64,000 nucleotides of DNA from Oscillospiraceae bacterium (GTDB lineage: Bacteria; Bacillota; Clostridia; Oscillospirales; Oscillospiraceae). Position 1 is the first letter of the stretch. Each line of letters opens with the position of its first letter. Below are positions 52,215 to 60,683 of the stretch, piece by piece. A program made the translations under genes and the position numbers. The stretch is taken from NCBI GenBank assembly GCA_009780175.1, contig WRAO01000003.1, forward strand, positions 1-64,000, read 5' to 3'. The notes under the pieces are model-generated. The model was not told the DNA's origin. It ran no database searches and saw only the letters and a list, made by a program, of their open reading frames with translations.

Positions 52215-52913
52215 ATGGCTACCAAAATTCTGGTCATTGAAGACGAAGAAAAGATCGCCCGTTTTATTGAACTAGAGCTCCAATATGAGGGCTACGAAGT
52301 CGAAAAAGCCGCCGAGGGCCGCCAGGGCTTAGAACTGGCGGAGTCGGGGGCGTATGATCTCGTGCTGCTCGACATCATGCTCCCGGGGCTGAACGGGGTC
52401 GAGATTTTGCGGCGGCTCCGGAAGTCGTCAACCGTCCCAGTGATTATGCTGACGGCGCGGGACGCGGTGATGGACAAAGTCTCCGGCCTCGATATGGGGG
52501 CGAATGACTATATCACCAAGCCTTTTGCCATAGAGGAACTATTGGCCAGAATCCGGGTGTGCCTCCGCAAACACGCGGCGAATGAGTCTGCACCGACGTC
52601 CGCCGGTAGTGCTTCCGAGCTTTCCGTGGGCAAACTGACACTCTGTCCAGATCGGCACGAGGTGAATTATGACGGCGCGGCAGTAGAGCTTACCAGCCGG
52701 GAATTTTCTTTGCTCCAGACACTCCTAGAAAACAAGAATATCGTCCTCGGTCGAGACACGCTGCTCGAGCGGGTTTGGGGCTATGACTATATGGGTGAGA
52801 CAAACGTGGTGGATGTCTACATCCGCTATCTGCGGGCCAAGATCGACGACAAGTTCGATGTGCGGCTCATCAAGACGATTCGCGGCGTGGGATATGTGGT
52901 GAAAGATGAGTAA
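52215..52913 (+). CDS. OmpR/PhoB-family response regulator
   Basis: A 232-residue regulator. Receiver domain about 1-115 with acidic pocket (VIEDEEKIARF), phospho-acceptor Asp in YDLVLLDIMLPG (about 52), Thr in MLTARD and Lys in YITKPFAIEELLARI. The OmpR-type winged helix follows (about 135-230; LTSREFSLLQTLLENKNIVL; VVDVYIRYLRAKID; IRGVGYVVKD). Close in layout to ArlR/CovR-type regulators. ATG 52215 follows AAAGGAGG. It overlaps the kinase gene by 8 bases. Confidence 0.93.
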   Translation: MATKILVIEDEEKIARFIELELQYEGYEVEKAAEGRQGLELAESGAYDLVLLDIMLPGLNGVEILRRLRKSSTVPVIMLTARDAVMDKVSGLDMGANDYITKPFAIEELLARIRVCLRKHAANESAPTSAGSASELSVGKLTLCPDRHEVNYDGAAVELTSREFSLLQTLLENKNIVLGRDTLLERVWGYDYMGETNVVDVYIRYLRAKIDDKFDVRLIKTIRGVGYVVKDE

Positions 52914-54048
52914 AAAAGAGGTGCAGAAAATGGGTTCCATTGCCGGGCGGATCAATCGGCTCTGGGTGTGGCGGCTCTTTTGGATCTTTTTTCTTATCAA
53001 TCTGATTCTATTTTCCGGAATGGCCTATCAGATGGGCGGGATAGATCTGATTCTCGATTACGAGCGGCTTGCGGAGGAACTGGCGTTCCTCTATATTCCA
53101 GTCTTCGCGATTCAGGCCCTTATTTTGTTCTGGCAACTTCTGTTTGGCACAGGGCGTATCCGAAAACTGCTCAAACCCCTACACGACATGGCGGCGACAG
53201 CCGATCACCTCAGCGCGGCGGTCCAGCAGGGCGAGGAGAAATTCTACACCTTGGAGACCGCCATCAGCCAGATCAGCCCCACACAGGCAGACCGCCTCGA
53301 GACGGGCATGAGCGACCTTGCTGGGCTCGAGCAAGCGGTGAACAGTCTGCTCGAGCGGATGCGGGAGAACTACCGCCAACAGGCGCGCTTCGTGTCGGAC
53401 GCTTCGCATGAACTCCGCACGCCGATCGCAGTCATCCAGGGCTATGTCAATATGCTCGACCGTTGGGGCAAAGAAGACGAGAAGATCCTGGAGGAATCGA
53501 TCCAGGCGATCCAGAGCGAATCGGCCCATATGCAGCGGCTGGTAGAGCAGCTTTTGTTTCTTGCCCGGGGCGACATCGGCAAGACGCAGTTCGAACGAAA
53601 GCCAGTCGACCTAGTGGCGATGATGAAGGAAGTCTATGATGAGTCCGGCATGATTGACAGTGACCACGAGTATCGGCTCATCGTCCCGGAGGAACCAGTA
53701 GAGACAGTGGGAGACCCGGGGCTCCTCAAGCAAGTGGCCCGCATTCTCACCGACAACGCGGTGAAGTATAGCCCGACAGGGTCGAAAATCACCCTCAAAG
53801 CAGGCCAACATACGGATGGAGCGCCATACTTCCAAGTCCAAGACGAAGGCCGAGGTATGGGCGCGGAAGACGTACCGCATATCTTTGAGCGGTTTTACCG
53901 ATCAGATAGCTCCCGAACCAAAAGCACCGGCGGCACAGGCCTCGGATTATCCATCGCCAAGTGGATCGTGGATAAACACGGCGGACATTTCGATGTGTTG
54001 ACCTGGGATGGGCTAGGGGCAAGGATTACGGTGAATCTACCGGAGTAG
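52906..54048 (+). CDS. Sensor histidine kinase (ArlS/BaeS-like)
   Basis: A 380-residue membrane kinase. Two helices (about 20-42 and 62-85) enclose a short extracytoplasmic loop of only about 20 residues, so a small ligand or membrane state is the likely input. HAMP-like linker, HisKA domain with phospho-acceptor His in FVSDASHELRTPIAVIQGY (about 170), then HATPase_c with N box ILTDNAVKYSP, G1 DEGRGMG, F box IFERFYR and G2 GGTGLGLSIAKWI. The start overlaps the response regulator stop. The stimulus is not identifiable from sequence. Confidence 0.93.
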   Translation: MSKKEVQKMGSIAGRINRLWVWRLFWIFFLINLILFSGMAYQMGGIDLILDYERLAEELAFLYIPVFAIQALILFWQLLFGTGRIRKLLKPLHDMAATADHLSAAVQQGEEKFYTLETAISQISPTQADRLETGMSDLAGLEQAVNSLLERMRENYRQQARFVSDASHELRTPIAVIQGYVNMLDRWGKEDEKILEESIQAIQSESAHMQRLVEQLLFLARGDIGKTQFERKPVDLVAMMKEVYDESGMIDSDHEYRLIVPEEPVETVGDPGLLKQVARILTDNAVKYSPTGSKITLKAGQHTDGAPYFQVQDEGRGMGAEDVPHIFERFYRSDSSRTKSTGGTGLGLSIAKWIVDKHGGHFDVLTWDGLGARITVNLPE

Positions 54049-54075
54049 AGATGCCTTCTGGTTTTGTTCGTTTTC

Positions 54076-54112
54076 AAAAGGACTACTCCCTTTGATGGGG
54101 GTGGTCCTTTTG
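54076..54112 (+). terminator. Rho-independent terminator after the two-component genes
   Basis: CAAAAGGAC and GTCCTTTTG flank an inner loop with a partial CCC/GGG pairing, 28 bases after the kinase stop. Confidence 0.75.
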
Positions 54113-54149
54113 CTTTGCCTTGCGGATGCCATAGAACTGTTCGATGCAG

Positions 54150-54320
54150 CCAATTGGCTCAACTGCTTAAGGGCAACCGAATGGTTTCTCTTAAAAATCT
54201 CTTTCTCTTGACTATGCTGCACAACGAAACAGAATCTCACAGTTTTCGCCTCGGCCAATGGAAGGAAAGGCAGTGCAAAAGCACAGCACAAAACGTGTAT
54301 ACCCGAAAGAAATAGCCTTT
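54150..54320 (-). repeat. Modular palindromic element, degenerate copy G
   Basis: GGTTTCTCTTAAAAATCTCT, TCTTGACTATGCTGCACAAC and a CGCCTCGGCCAATGGAAGG segment correspond to the hairpin and core modules in the orientation of copy E, but with many changes. The remaining 54321-54522 shows no gene. Confidence 0.5.
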
Positions 54321-54522
54321 CCGTTTATCTACGGCGTCAACATCTTAGCGCAATCATTCCGATCCGCAATCAACAGCAGAGAAAATCAAATGGTTGTCTG
54401 AACCTCATGCGAATTCACACCAAAACACAGAAAACCCCGAAACATTCAATACCAAAATCGAAACGTTCGGGATCTTTCTATCTGAGACAGTGTTGCCATA
54501 CCGGGAAGGGGCATGGGTCTTT

Positions 54523-55563
54523 TTAGTAGTGCACAACATCTGCCTCGGCTTGGATGCGCTCGATCACGCGCTGTCCGCTCTCGCTGGAGAAATAGCGGTA
54601 TGTGCTTTCCGGCACAAGATCTTTTGTATCGGCGATCTGCCCGTTTTGGAGGAGCTTTCGTACCCTGGAAGCGCTGATCGGCATACCGTTGTGTTCGAGG
54701 CGCGGCACGACGGTACACTCGATTCCGCGAAGCGGTAGAGATGTATGCATAGTTTGATTATACAGCCCTGTTACGACGCTGAAGGGCTCCTCTCCGACAT
54801 AGCGCCGGGTAACACCTGCCGCCGCCGCAATTTGTCCAAAGATGGCGAGGTCCAGCTTCGCCTGTGTTTCTATGGCCGAGGCCTCATCTTGCAAAAAATA
54901 GGATGGAAACACGGCGCTTGAAATCATATAGCTCTCGGTTGGGTGCAGGTGGACATTTGAGAGGTCGGCAGTGCCTTCTTGGATCAGCCTCCACCGGTCG
55001 GCGAAGGGGAAGAGGGAGAGGTCTTCCGAAACCACGAATAGGTGCACGGTATCGTTTTCAGATGCGGTGCGCTCCACCAAATGTCTGTGTCCGCGGGTGA
55101 AGGGATTGCAGTTCATCACGAGTGCCGCAGTTTTGCCGGATGTTCTCAATTGTCTTAACTTGTCCAGATAGCGATCAAAGCCGTTTTTCAGATTTTCCAT
55201 CAACAGGGCATGACAGTCTACCCGTGCGACTTCATGGAAGCCGAGGGCGGAAAAGATGGTGGCATTTTCGGGTTTTGTGTATAAGAACAAATGCCGCACC
55301 CCGCGCGCCATCTGCTGTTCGACAAGGTGACTTACGATCGGGGCCATGAGTCCCTCGCCTTGATAGGCGTTGTCCACCGCGAGGCAGCGCAGGGTATTTC
55401 CAAAAAATGCTCCACCGGCAATGAGTTGATAGTTCTCGTCATAGATGCCGGCGATGTATTCTAAGTTGTTGTCTCGTTTGATACCAGACCGCTTCAAAAG
55501 GCGATCAAACGCCGTCTGACCTCTCTTGTCATTCGGGGAGATTTCACTGATGATTCGCGCCAT
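54523..55563 (-). CDS. citC: [Citrate (pro-3S)-lyase] ligase
   Basis: A 346-residue enzyme that acetylates the thiol of the citrate lyase prosthetic group using acetate and ATP, switching the lyase on. N-terminal GNAT-like part (about 1-130; LRCLAVDNAYQGEGLMAPIV) and C-terminal nucleotidyltransferase part with the HxGH-type motif NPFTRGHRHLVE (about 152) and ISASRVRKLLQ near the end. ATG with first base 55563 follows GAGGAAATCC. Lies 10 bases after citXG, so one operon. Confidence 0.93.
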   Translation of the reverse strand: MARIISEISPNDKRGQTAFDRLLKRSGIKRDNNLEYIAGIYDENYQLIAGGAFFGNTLRCLAVDNAYQGEGLMAPIVSHLVEQQMARGVRHLFLYTKPENATIFSALGFHEVARVDCHALLMENLKNGFDRYLDKLRQLRTSGKTAALVMNCNPFTRGHRHLVERTASENDTVHLFVVSEDLSLFPFADRWRLIQEGTADLSNVHLHPTESYMISSAVFPSYFLQDEASAIETQAKLDLAIFGQIAAAAGVTRRYVGEEPFSVVTGLYNQTMHTSLPLRGIECTVVPRLEHNGMPISASRVRKLLQNGQIADTKDLVPESTYRYFSSESGQRVIERIQAEADVVHY

Positions 55564-55573
55564 AAGGATTTCC

Positions 55574-56932
55574 TCACTTTGTAATAAAGTGCAACAGATA
55601 GGTGACAGCGAGCAAATCGGCGCTGCCTCCGGGGCTGAGATTCCTCTGGATGCACCACAAATCCAGGTCGGCGGCATATGCGAGGATGGCCTCCTGATCT
55701 GGTTGGGTGGTTAAGAACTCCAAAAGACGGTCTTGCAAGAGCTTTAGCGAGCTAAGGCCGCCGCGACGGATGAGGTTGGTGTCTTCGACATGGGCCATCA
55801 GATGGAGCAATGTCGCTATGCCAGCCTCACCCAGCGAATATCCCTCTGCGAGAGAATGCCGCAAAGCTGGAAGGCCCCAAAGACGCACAGAGGGAAATCC
55901 TGCCGCGGCCTCTCCACGGATGCCGGTGAGCCCGTATTTTACAAAAATCTCCTCACCGTGGGTAGACACCGTCTGTGGCGTGAGCGCGCCCAGATCGCTT
56001 TGCATGGCAGGGGCGGCGATTCTCGCAGCGGCGCTCAAGATCGTGTCGGGGTCCGAGATCGGAAGTCCCAAATATCCCGAGGCGGCGGCAAGGATGCCCA
56101 ACGAGAAAATGGCCCCCTTGTGCGTGTTAACACCCCCGGTTGTGGCGAACATTTCAGCCTCGGCTTGTATTCCATGGCTACGCAGGAGCGGCAGCAAGTC
56201 CTCTGCCGGGAGAGCGCGGTTCAATGCGCCGATTTTTGCCATTGCGTGAAAGTGAGGGCCCAGCGCGATGGCGCTGTCCAGAAATGTAAAGAAATTCATA
56301 TCTGAATGGGCGCCGTTGTTGAAACGATCTACCAGACCGGGTTTTGGGGTGGCGGAGAGCTCATAGAGCAGGGCGGAAAGCGCGTGTTTTGCAATCTGCT
56401 GGGCGTCTTCTTCGACAAAATAGGCATCCAGCATAGCCTCCGTGCGGCAAACAATCTCCTCCAGCGGATGCAGGCGCTCTCGTGCGCAATTTGGACCGGC
56501 ATTGCCGCAGATCAAACACCCTCGTTCGGAGAAACCAAGTGTACGGCGGGAGAGTTGTTGTCCGTCGCCGTTGAGGATGTCAATGTCAAACAAACGGCCC
56601 AGCGGATGTTTCTCCTCTAAGTCTGTGCATATTGTTTTTAGTTCCTCTGCACTACCCTTCACCGCCCAAAGCGCGGCGAGGCCCGTTTTCTCGTCGGTTC
56701 CGATACACTCCAACACCGAAAAACCCTTTTGCTTGAGCATTGCTTCAATTTGTACTTTCCCAACAGAAAAACAGCGGTCCGCACGGGAAAAACGTTTGAT
56801 TGGTCCCGCGATATTGAGCGTATAGCTCACAAGCGGAGCGCCATATTTAGCAAGAAGCGTACGCTGGCGCAAGGCACGTTCATCGCGCGCCTCAGCCATA
56901 TCCCAAACGCTCACTTGGTCCGCTTTGTCCAT
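55574..56932 (-). CDS. citXG: CitX-CitG fusion: holo-citrate lyase synthase and prosthetic group synthase
   Basis: A 452-residue fusion. Residues about 1-165 are CitX (apo-citrate lyase phosphoribosyl-dephospho-CoA transferase; HPLGRLFDIDILNGDG, RGCLICGNAGPNCARERLHP), and 180-450 are CitG (2-(5''-triphosphoribosyl)-3'-dephospho-CoA synthase; SATPKPGLVDRFNNGAHSDM, TTGGVNTHKGAIFSLG, HGEEIFVKYGLTGIRGEAAA). Together they make the prosthetic group and attach it to CitD. Such fusions occur in other bacteria (also as separate genes in Klebsiella). Start with first base 56932 follows GAAGG; an alternative ATG is 21 bases earlier. Confidence 0.92.
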   Translation of the reverse strand: MDKADQVSVWDMAEARDERALRQRTLLAKYGAPLVSYTLNIAGPIKRFSRADRCFSVGKVQIEAMLKQKGFSVLECIGTDEKTGLAALWAVKGSAEELKTICTDLEEKHPLGRLFDIDILNGDGQQLSRRTLGFSERGCLICGNAGPNCARERLHPLEEIVCRTEAMLDAYFVEEDAQQIAKHALSALLYELSATPKPGLVDRFNNGAHSDMNFFTFLDSAIALGPHFHAMAKIGALNRALPAEDLLPLLRSHGIQAEAEMFATTGGVNTHKGAIFSLGILAAASGYLGLPISDPDTILSAAARIAAPAMQSDLGALTPQTVSTHGEEIFVKYGLTGIRGEAAAGFPSVRLWGLPALRHSLAEGYSLGEAGIATLLHLMAHVEDTNLIRRGGLSSLKLLQDRLLEFLTTQPDQEAILAYAADLDLWCIQRNLSPGGSADLLAVTYLLHFITK

Positions 56933-56969
56933 ACAACTGCCTTCATCTTTCATCTGTTTCACTAGAAAG

Positions 56970-57016
56970 AGGCTACCCGTGCGACCTTGCCGACGCGCGC
57001 GGGTAGCCTTTTTAAA
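56970..57016 (-). terminator. Hairpin between gntR and citXG
   Basis: AGGCTACCCG and CGGGTAGCCT pair over a 20-base GC-rich loop, between the GntR stop and the citXG start. TTTTT follows on the + strand; on the minus strand the T-run is short (CTTTC), so it may only partly reduce read-through into citXG-citC. Confidence 0.6.
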
Positions 57017-57017
57017 T

Positions 57018-57689
57018 TCAGGGTTTGTCAGACTCATCCTGCTTTGGTTCTAGGCCCTCCAGCACTTGGGCGGCATTTTGTATGTGCTGGATGGTGAGTT
57101 GATACGCTAACGCTTCATTCCCCATCGCAATTGCCGTTACAATTTCACGGTGCTCCCTTTGCGCCTCAGGTCGACGTACCGGTTTGAGATAGGTCGCTAC
57201 CAGCATGCGACACAATGTCTCCCGCAGGCTTTTGGCGAGACCTTCGAGAACAGGGGCATCGGCGATTTTGGATAGCATGTGGTTGTATTGATCTATATAG
57301 TCCGAGACTGCTTCGGGGGTGGTGGCGGTTTCTGCCTTGTCCAGCAGCACGCACAGATGCTTAATATCCTCAGGCGTTGCATTGCGCGCCGCGTGTTTGG
57401 CGAGGAGCGCTTCCACATTCGCACGGATTTCGTAAATGTCTCCGATTTCATCGGCAGGGATTTCCGCTATGACAACTCCTTTGTGCGGGTGATAGCGAAC
57501 CATTTTCTCTACTTCCAGTTTGCGCAAAGCCTCGCGCACTGGCGTACGGCTGGTGCCCATCTCACTGGCGAGCTGCTCTTCCGCGAGGCGCTCCCCCGGG
57601 CGCAAGTCTCCCCGAAGAATGGCCTTGCGGATTTGCTGATAGACAACATCCCGGATTGGTTGCATCCGGTGGGATTCGATTTTTTTCAT
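57018..57689 (-). CDS. GntR-family (FadR/FCD subfamily) regulator of the citrate genes
   Basis: A 223-residue regulator. GntR winged helix (about 10-75; RDVVYQQIRKAILRGDLRPG; LASEMGTSRTPVREALRKLE) and an all-helical FCD effector domain (about 85-215; IYEIRANVEALLAKHAARNA; HREIVTAIAMGNEALAYQLT). FCD proteins bind small carboxylates, often with a metal. It is divergent from citDEF-tctCBA and upstream of citXG-citC, and paired GTATCC half-sites lie in the space between, so control of citrate use is a reasonable inference. ATG with first base 57689 follows AAAGGATC. Confidence 0.88.
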   Translation of the reverse strand: MKKIESHRMQPIRDVVYQQIRKAILRGDLRPGERLAEEQLASEMGTSRTPVREALRKLEVEKMVRYHPHKGVVIAEIPADEIGDIYEIRANVEALLAKHAARNATPEDIKHLCVLLDKAETATTPEAVSDYIDQYNHMLSKIADAPVLEGLAKSLRETLCRMLVATYLKPVRRPEAQREHREIVTAIAMGNEALAYQLTIQHIQNAAQVLEGLEPKQDESDKP

Positions 57690-57736
57690 GGTATGATCCT
57701 TTGCTATTTCAAGTTTAGAACGACGTCTTTTCTGAA

Positions 57737-57753
57737 TTGGATACAGGATACAA
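57737..57753. promoter_or_regulatory. Candidate GntR operator 1
   Basis: TTGGATACAGGATACAA contains two GGATAC half-sites in tandem and is partly palindromic. It lies 48 bases upstream of the gntR start and may mediate autoregulation. Confidence 0.55.
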
Positions 57754-57839
57754 GATAATGTATTATATAATATATCATATTCAAAAACAATAGTGAATTC
57801 ATACAAAATCGCGGTTCAAAATTAGGAGGATATCATATC

Positions 57840-57868
57840 TTGACAGAACTTGACATTCGAACTATTAT
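57840..57868 (+). promoter_or_regulatory. Sigma-A promoter of citDEF-tctCBA
   Basis: Exact TTGACA (57840-57845) and TATTAT (57863-57868) with a 17-base spacer. A second TTGACA at 57850 and a TATAAT at 57866 overlap but are not properly spaced with each other. Confidence 0.7.
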
Positions 57869-57884
57869 AATGAAGTGAATGAAT

Positions 57885-57899
57885 TGTATCCAGGATACA
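57885..57899. promoter_or_regulatory. Candidate GntR operator 2
   Basis: TGTATCCAGGATACA is a perfect inverted repeat (TGTATCC, central A, GGATACA) that would lie just downstream of the transcription start, a typical repressor position. It shares its half-site with operator 1. Confidence 0.7.
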
Positions 57900-57927
57900 T
57901 GATGAATGGGAAGGAGGTGGTAGAGAA

Positions 57928-58227
57928 GTGGAAATCAAGAGAATGGCCATGGCTGGAACATTAGAATCCAGCGATGTGCAGATTACCATTGAACCAGGAA
58001 ACGGTACAATAGCAGTTCAGATTGACAGCATCGTGCTCAACCAATACGGAAGACAAATCAAGGCGGTCGTACTGCGAACTTTGGAAGATATGGGTGTCAC
58101 ATCAGCAAATGTTACAGTTGTAGATAAAGGCGCGCTTGATTGTACGATACGCGCTCGCGCAGAGTGCGCCGTGTATAGGGCCTCTGAATTTGAAGAGCAG
58201 ATACCTTGGGGAGGTGTGGCAAGATGA
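57928..58227 (+). CDS. citD: Citrate lyase acyl carrier protein (gamma subunit)
   Basis: A 99-residue acyl carrier protein that carries the phosphoribosyl-dephospho-CoA group. The modified Ser lies in AMAGTLESSDVQITIEP (about residue 14). The rest follows the CitD pattern (IAVQIDSIVLNQYGRQIKAV; ALDCTIRARAECAVYRA). It starts with GTG 57928, 8 bases after AAGGAGGTGG. Its stop overlaps the citE start as ATGA. Confidence 0.94.
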   Translation: MEIKRMAMAGTLESSDVQITIEPGNGTIAVQIDSIVLNQYGRQIKAVVLRTLEDMGVTSANVTVVDKGALDCTIRARAECAVYRASEFEEQIPWGGVAR

Positions 58228-59123
58228 AAGGAAAAAATCGACTGCGCCGCACACTGATGTTCGTCAGCGCCCAGACGCCAGGTCTTGTGAAAGAGGCCTA
58301 CATATACGGGGCGGACAGCATCATACTGGATCTGGAAGATGCGGTGGCAGAAAATCAGAAAGATGCAGCAAGGTTCTCACTTTATCACGCCTTAAAGACC
58401 GTTGACTTTATGGGTGCAGAGCGCATTGTGCGAATCAATGGAATGGACACGCCGCACTGGAAAGAAGACATCCGTGCCGCAGTAGCCGGCGGGGCCGACG
58501 TCATTCGGATACCGAAGTGCGACTCGGCGGCAGATGTTGTGGCAGTAGAGCAATATATCAAGGCGGTGGAACTGGAATTCAACCGTCCGGATGCGGGCAC
58601 GCTGATTATGGCGGCGATGGAAAGCCCTAAGGCTGTGTTGCGCGCGGAGGAAATTTGCACCGCGAGTGAGCGTTTGGTCGGTATCGCGTTATCCGGCGGC
58701 GATTTCCGTAAGAGCATGCAGACGAAGTACTACCCGAGCGGGAACGAAATCCTTGCGGCGCGGGGATTGTTACTGCTTGCCGCTCGCGCCGCCGGTGTGC
58801 AATGCTATGACACCATATTCTCAGACCTCAACGACATGGAAGGATTCCGTGTCGAAACGGTAACCGGGAAAGAGATGGGGTTCGATGGCAAATCGGTCGT
58901 TTCGCCCCGGCAAATACAGGTCGTCCACGAAGTGTTCGCGCCAAGCGAAAAGGAAATGATCGAAGCCGAACGGACTGTCCGCGCCATCCGAGAAAACGCC
59001 GAGCGAGGCATCGGGATATTTACCCTTGACGGGAAAATGCTAGACGTCGCCTTTCTACCTGGCGCAGAAAGAGTTCTGGAACTTGCAAAAGCGTCGGGGC
59101 TATACAAGGGGGACTTAGTATGA
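58224..59123 (+). CDS. citE: Citrate lyase beta subunit (citryl-ACP lyase)
   Basis: A 299-residue TIM-barrel lyase of the HpcH/HpaI superfamily that splits citryl-ACP to oxaloacetate and acetyl-ACP. Motifs: RRTLMFVSAQTPGLVKEAYI, DSIILDLEDAVAENQKDAAR, RIVRINGMDTPHW, AAMESPKAVLRAEEI and SDLNDMEGFRVET. ATG 58224 overlaps the citD stop, and its end overlaps citF, so the three subunits are translated in step. Confidence 0.96.
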   Translation: MKGKNRLRRTLMFVSAQTPGLVKEAYIYGADSIILDLEDAVAENQKDAARFSLYHALKTVDFMGAERIVRINGMDTPHWKEDIRAAVAGGADVIRIPKCDSAADVVAVEQYIKAVELEFNRPDAGTLIMAAMESPKAVLRAEEICTASERLVGIALSGGDFRKSMQTKYYPSGNEILAARGLLLLAARAAGVQCYDTIFSDLNDMEGFRVETVTGKEMGFDGKSVVSPRQIQVVHEVFAPSEKEMIEAERTVRAIRENAERGIGIFTLDGKMLDVAFLPGAERVLELAKASGLYKGDLV

Positions 59124-60673
59124 TAAACGCTGTTGGCAGAAACATTCCGGACGAGTTGCTGACAAATGGCCGTGAGGTCTTTCAAGGCAACAACTACCGT
59201 GACGGCCAGATATACACAAAGCCAGGTCCAACGGTAAAAGCGCAGATCAAACCCCAAGAGAGCAAGCTGGTGGAGAGCATCCGAGAAGCGATACGGCTTT
59301 GCGGTGTGAAAGACGGTATGACCGTCTCCTTCCACCATCATTTCCGCGACGGCGACTATGTAGCAAACCTCGTCATGCAAGAAATTGCCGATTTGGGGAT
59401 CAAAGACATCACCATAGCGGCCTCCTCCATGGGTGCGGCGCACGACCCCATTGGGAAAATGATTGAGGACGGCGTTGTCACCGGCCTACAGACAAGCGGT
59501 ATCCGCGGAAAAATGGGCGAGGCCGTATCGAACGGAAAGCTGAAGACACCCTGTATCCTGCGCTCCCACGGCGGACGTGTGCGCGCAATCGAGCAGGGCG
59601 AAGTACATATTGACGTGGCCTTTATCGGCGCACCGACCGCGGATGAATACGGCAACGCCAGAGGCAAAGGCGGAAAATCTGACTGCGGCGTTTTGTCCTA
59701 TGCGATGATAGATGCCAAATATGCTGACAAAGTGGTAGTCATCACCGATTGCCTCGTTCCCTTCCCCAACTTCCCGCCCAGCATCCAGGCTGTTGATGTG
59801 GATTATGTGGTCGTAGTGGAGGAGATCGGCAATCCGCAAAAAATTGCCTCCAAAGCCGCGCGTATCACACAGGACCCACGCGAACTCATGATGGCGAAGG
59901 AATGCGCCAGGATCATGGCGGCCACACCTTATTTCAAAGACGGATTCTCTTTCCAGACCGGTGTCGGTGGGGCTTCTTTGGCGGTCAACCGCTTCATAGA
60001 GCCTTTGATGCGCGAACGCGGCATCCGGATGAGATGGGGGATAGGCGGCATTTCAGCCCCCATGGTGGAGTTGCTCGAAAAGGGACTAATAGATTGTCTG
60101 GTAGACGCGCAGGATTTTGACATCGATTCGGTCAATTCAGTACATAAAAACCAGACACACTACGAAATTTCCACATCCCAATATTGCAACCCAATGAACA
60201 AGGGCGCGTTTGTCAACAAACTGGACTTTGTGGTGTTGGCGGCTCTTGAAATAGACACGGGCTTCAATGTAAACGTAGTCACCGGCTCTGACGGTCTGCT
60301 CATGGGCGCGCCCGGCGGCCACCCAGACGCTTCGGCCGGAGCGAAGTGCTCCATCATCGTCACGCCGCTGGTGCGCGGCAGAATTCCAACCGTATGCGAG
60401 CGGATTGTGACAGTGACGACCCCCGGGGAGAGTATTGACGTGCTTGTCACCGATTACGGTATTGCCGTAAATCCGCGCAGGCAGGACTTGATCGACCACA
60501 TGAGCGCCGCCGGAATAGAACTTACAACCATTGAAGCGCTCAAAGACAAGGCATACTCCATGGTGGGTGTGCCGGATGACATTGTATTTCATGATCGCGT
60601 TGTCGCAATCATGGAGGCGCGCGACGGTACGATCCTCGACGTTGTGCGGCAAATAAAAAACTATGAGGTATAA
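59120..60673 (+). CDS. citF: Citrate lyase alpha subunit (citrate-ACP transferase)
   Basis: A 517-residue CoA-transferase-like subunit that exchanges the acetyl group on the acyl carrier for citrate. Family segments: MTVSFHHHFRDGDYVANLVM, AASSMGAAHDPIGKMIEDGV, LRSHGGRVRAIEQGEVHIDV, QTGVGGASLAVNRFIEPLM and VTGSDGLLMGAPGGHPDASA. Full length. The start overlaps the citE stop as ATGA; tctC follows 10 bases after its stop. Confidence 0.96.
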   Translation: MINAVGRNIPDELLTNGREVFQGNNYRDGQIYTKPGPTVKAQIKPQESKLVESIREAIRLCGVKDGMTVSFHHHFRDGDYVANLVMQEIADLGIKDITIAASSMGAAHDPIGKMIEDGVVTGLQTSGIRGKMGEAVSNGKLKTPCILRSHGGRVRAIEQGEVHIDVAFIGAPTADEYGNARGKGGKSDCGVLSYAMIDAKYADKVVVITDCLVPFPNFPPSIQAVDVDYVVVVEEIGNPQKIASKAARITQDPRELMMAKECARIMAATPYFKDGFSFQTGVGGASLAVNRFIEPLMRERGIRMRWGIGGISAPMVELLEKGLIDCLVDAQDFDIDSVNSVHKNQTHYEISTSQYCNPMNKGAFVNKLDFVVLAALEIDTGFNVNVVTGSDGLLMGAPGGHPDASAGAKCSIIVTPLVRGRIPTVCERIVTVTTPGESIDVLVTDYGIAVNPRRQDLIDHMSAAGIELTTIEALKDKAYSMVGVPDDIVFHDRVVAIMEARDGTILDVVRQIKNYEV

Positions 60674-60683
60674 AAAGGGAGAA

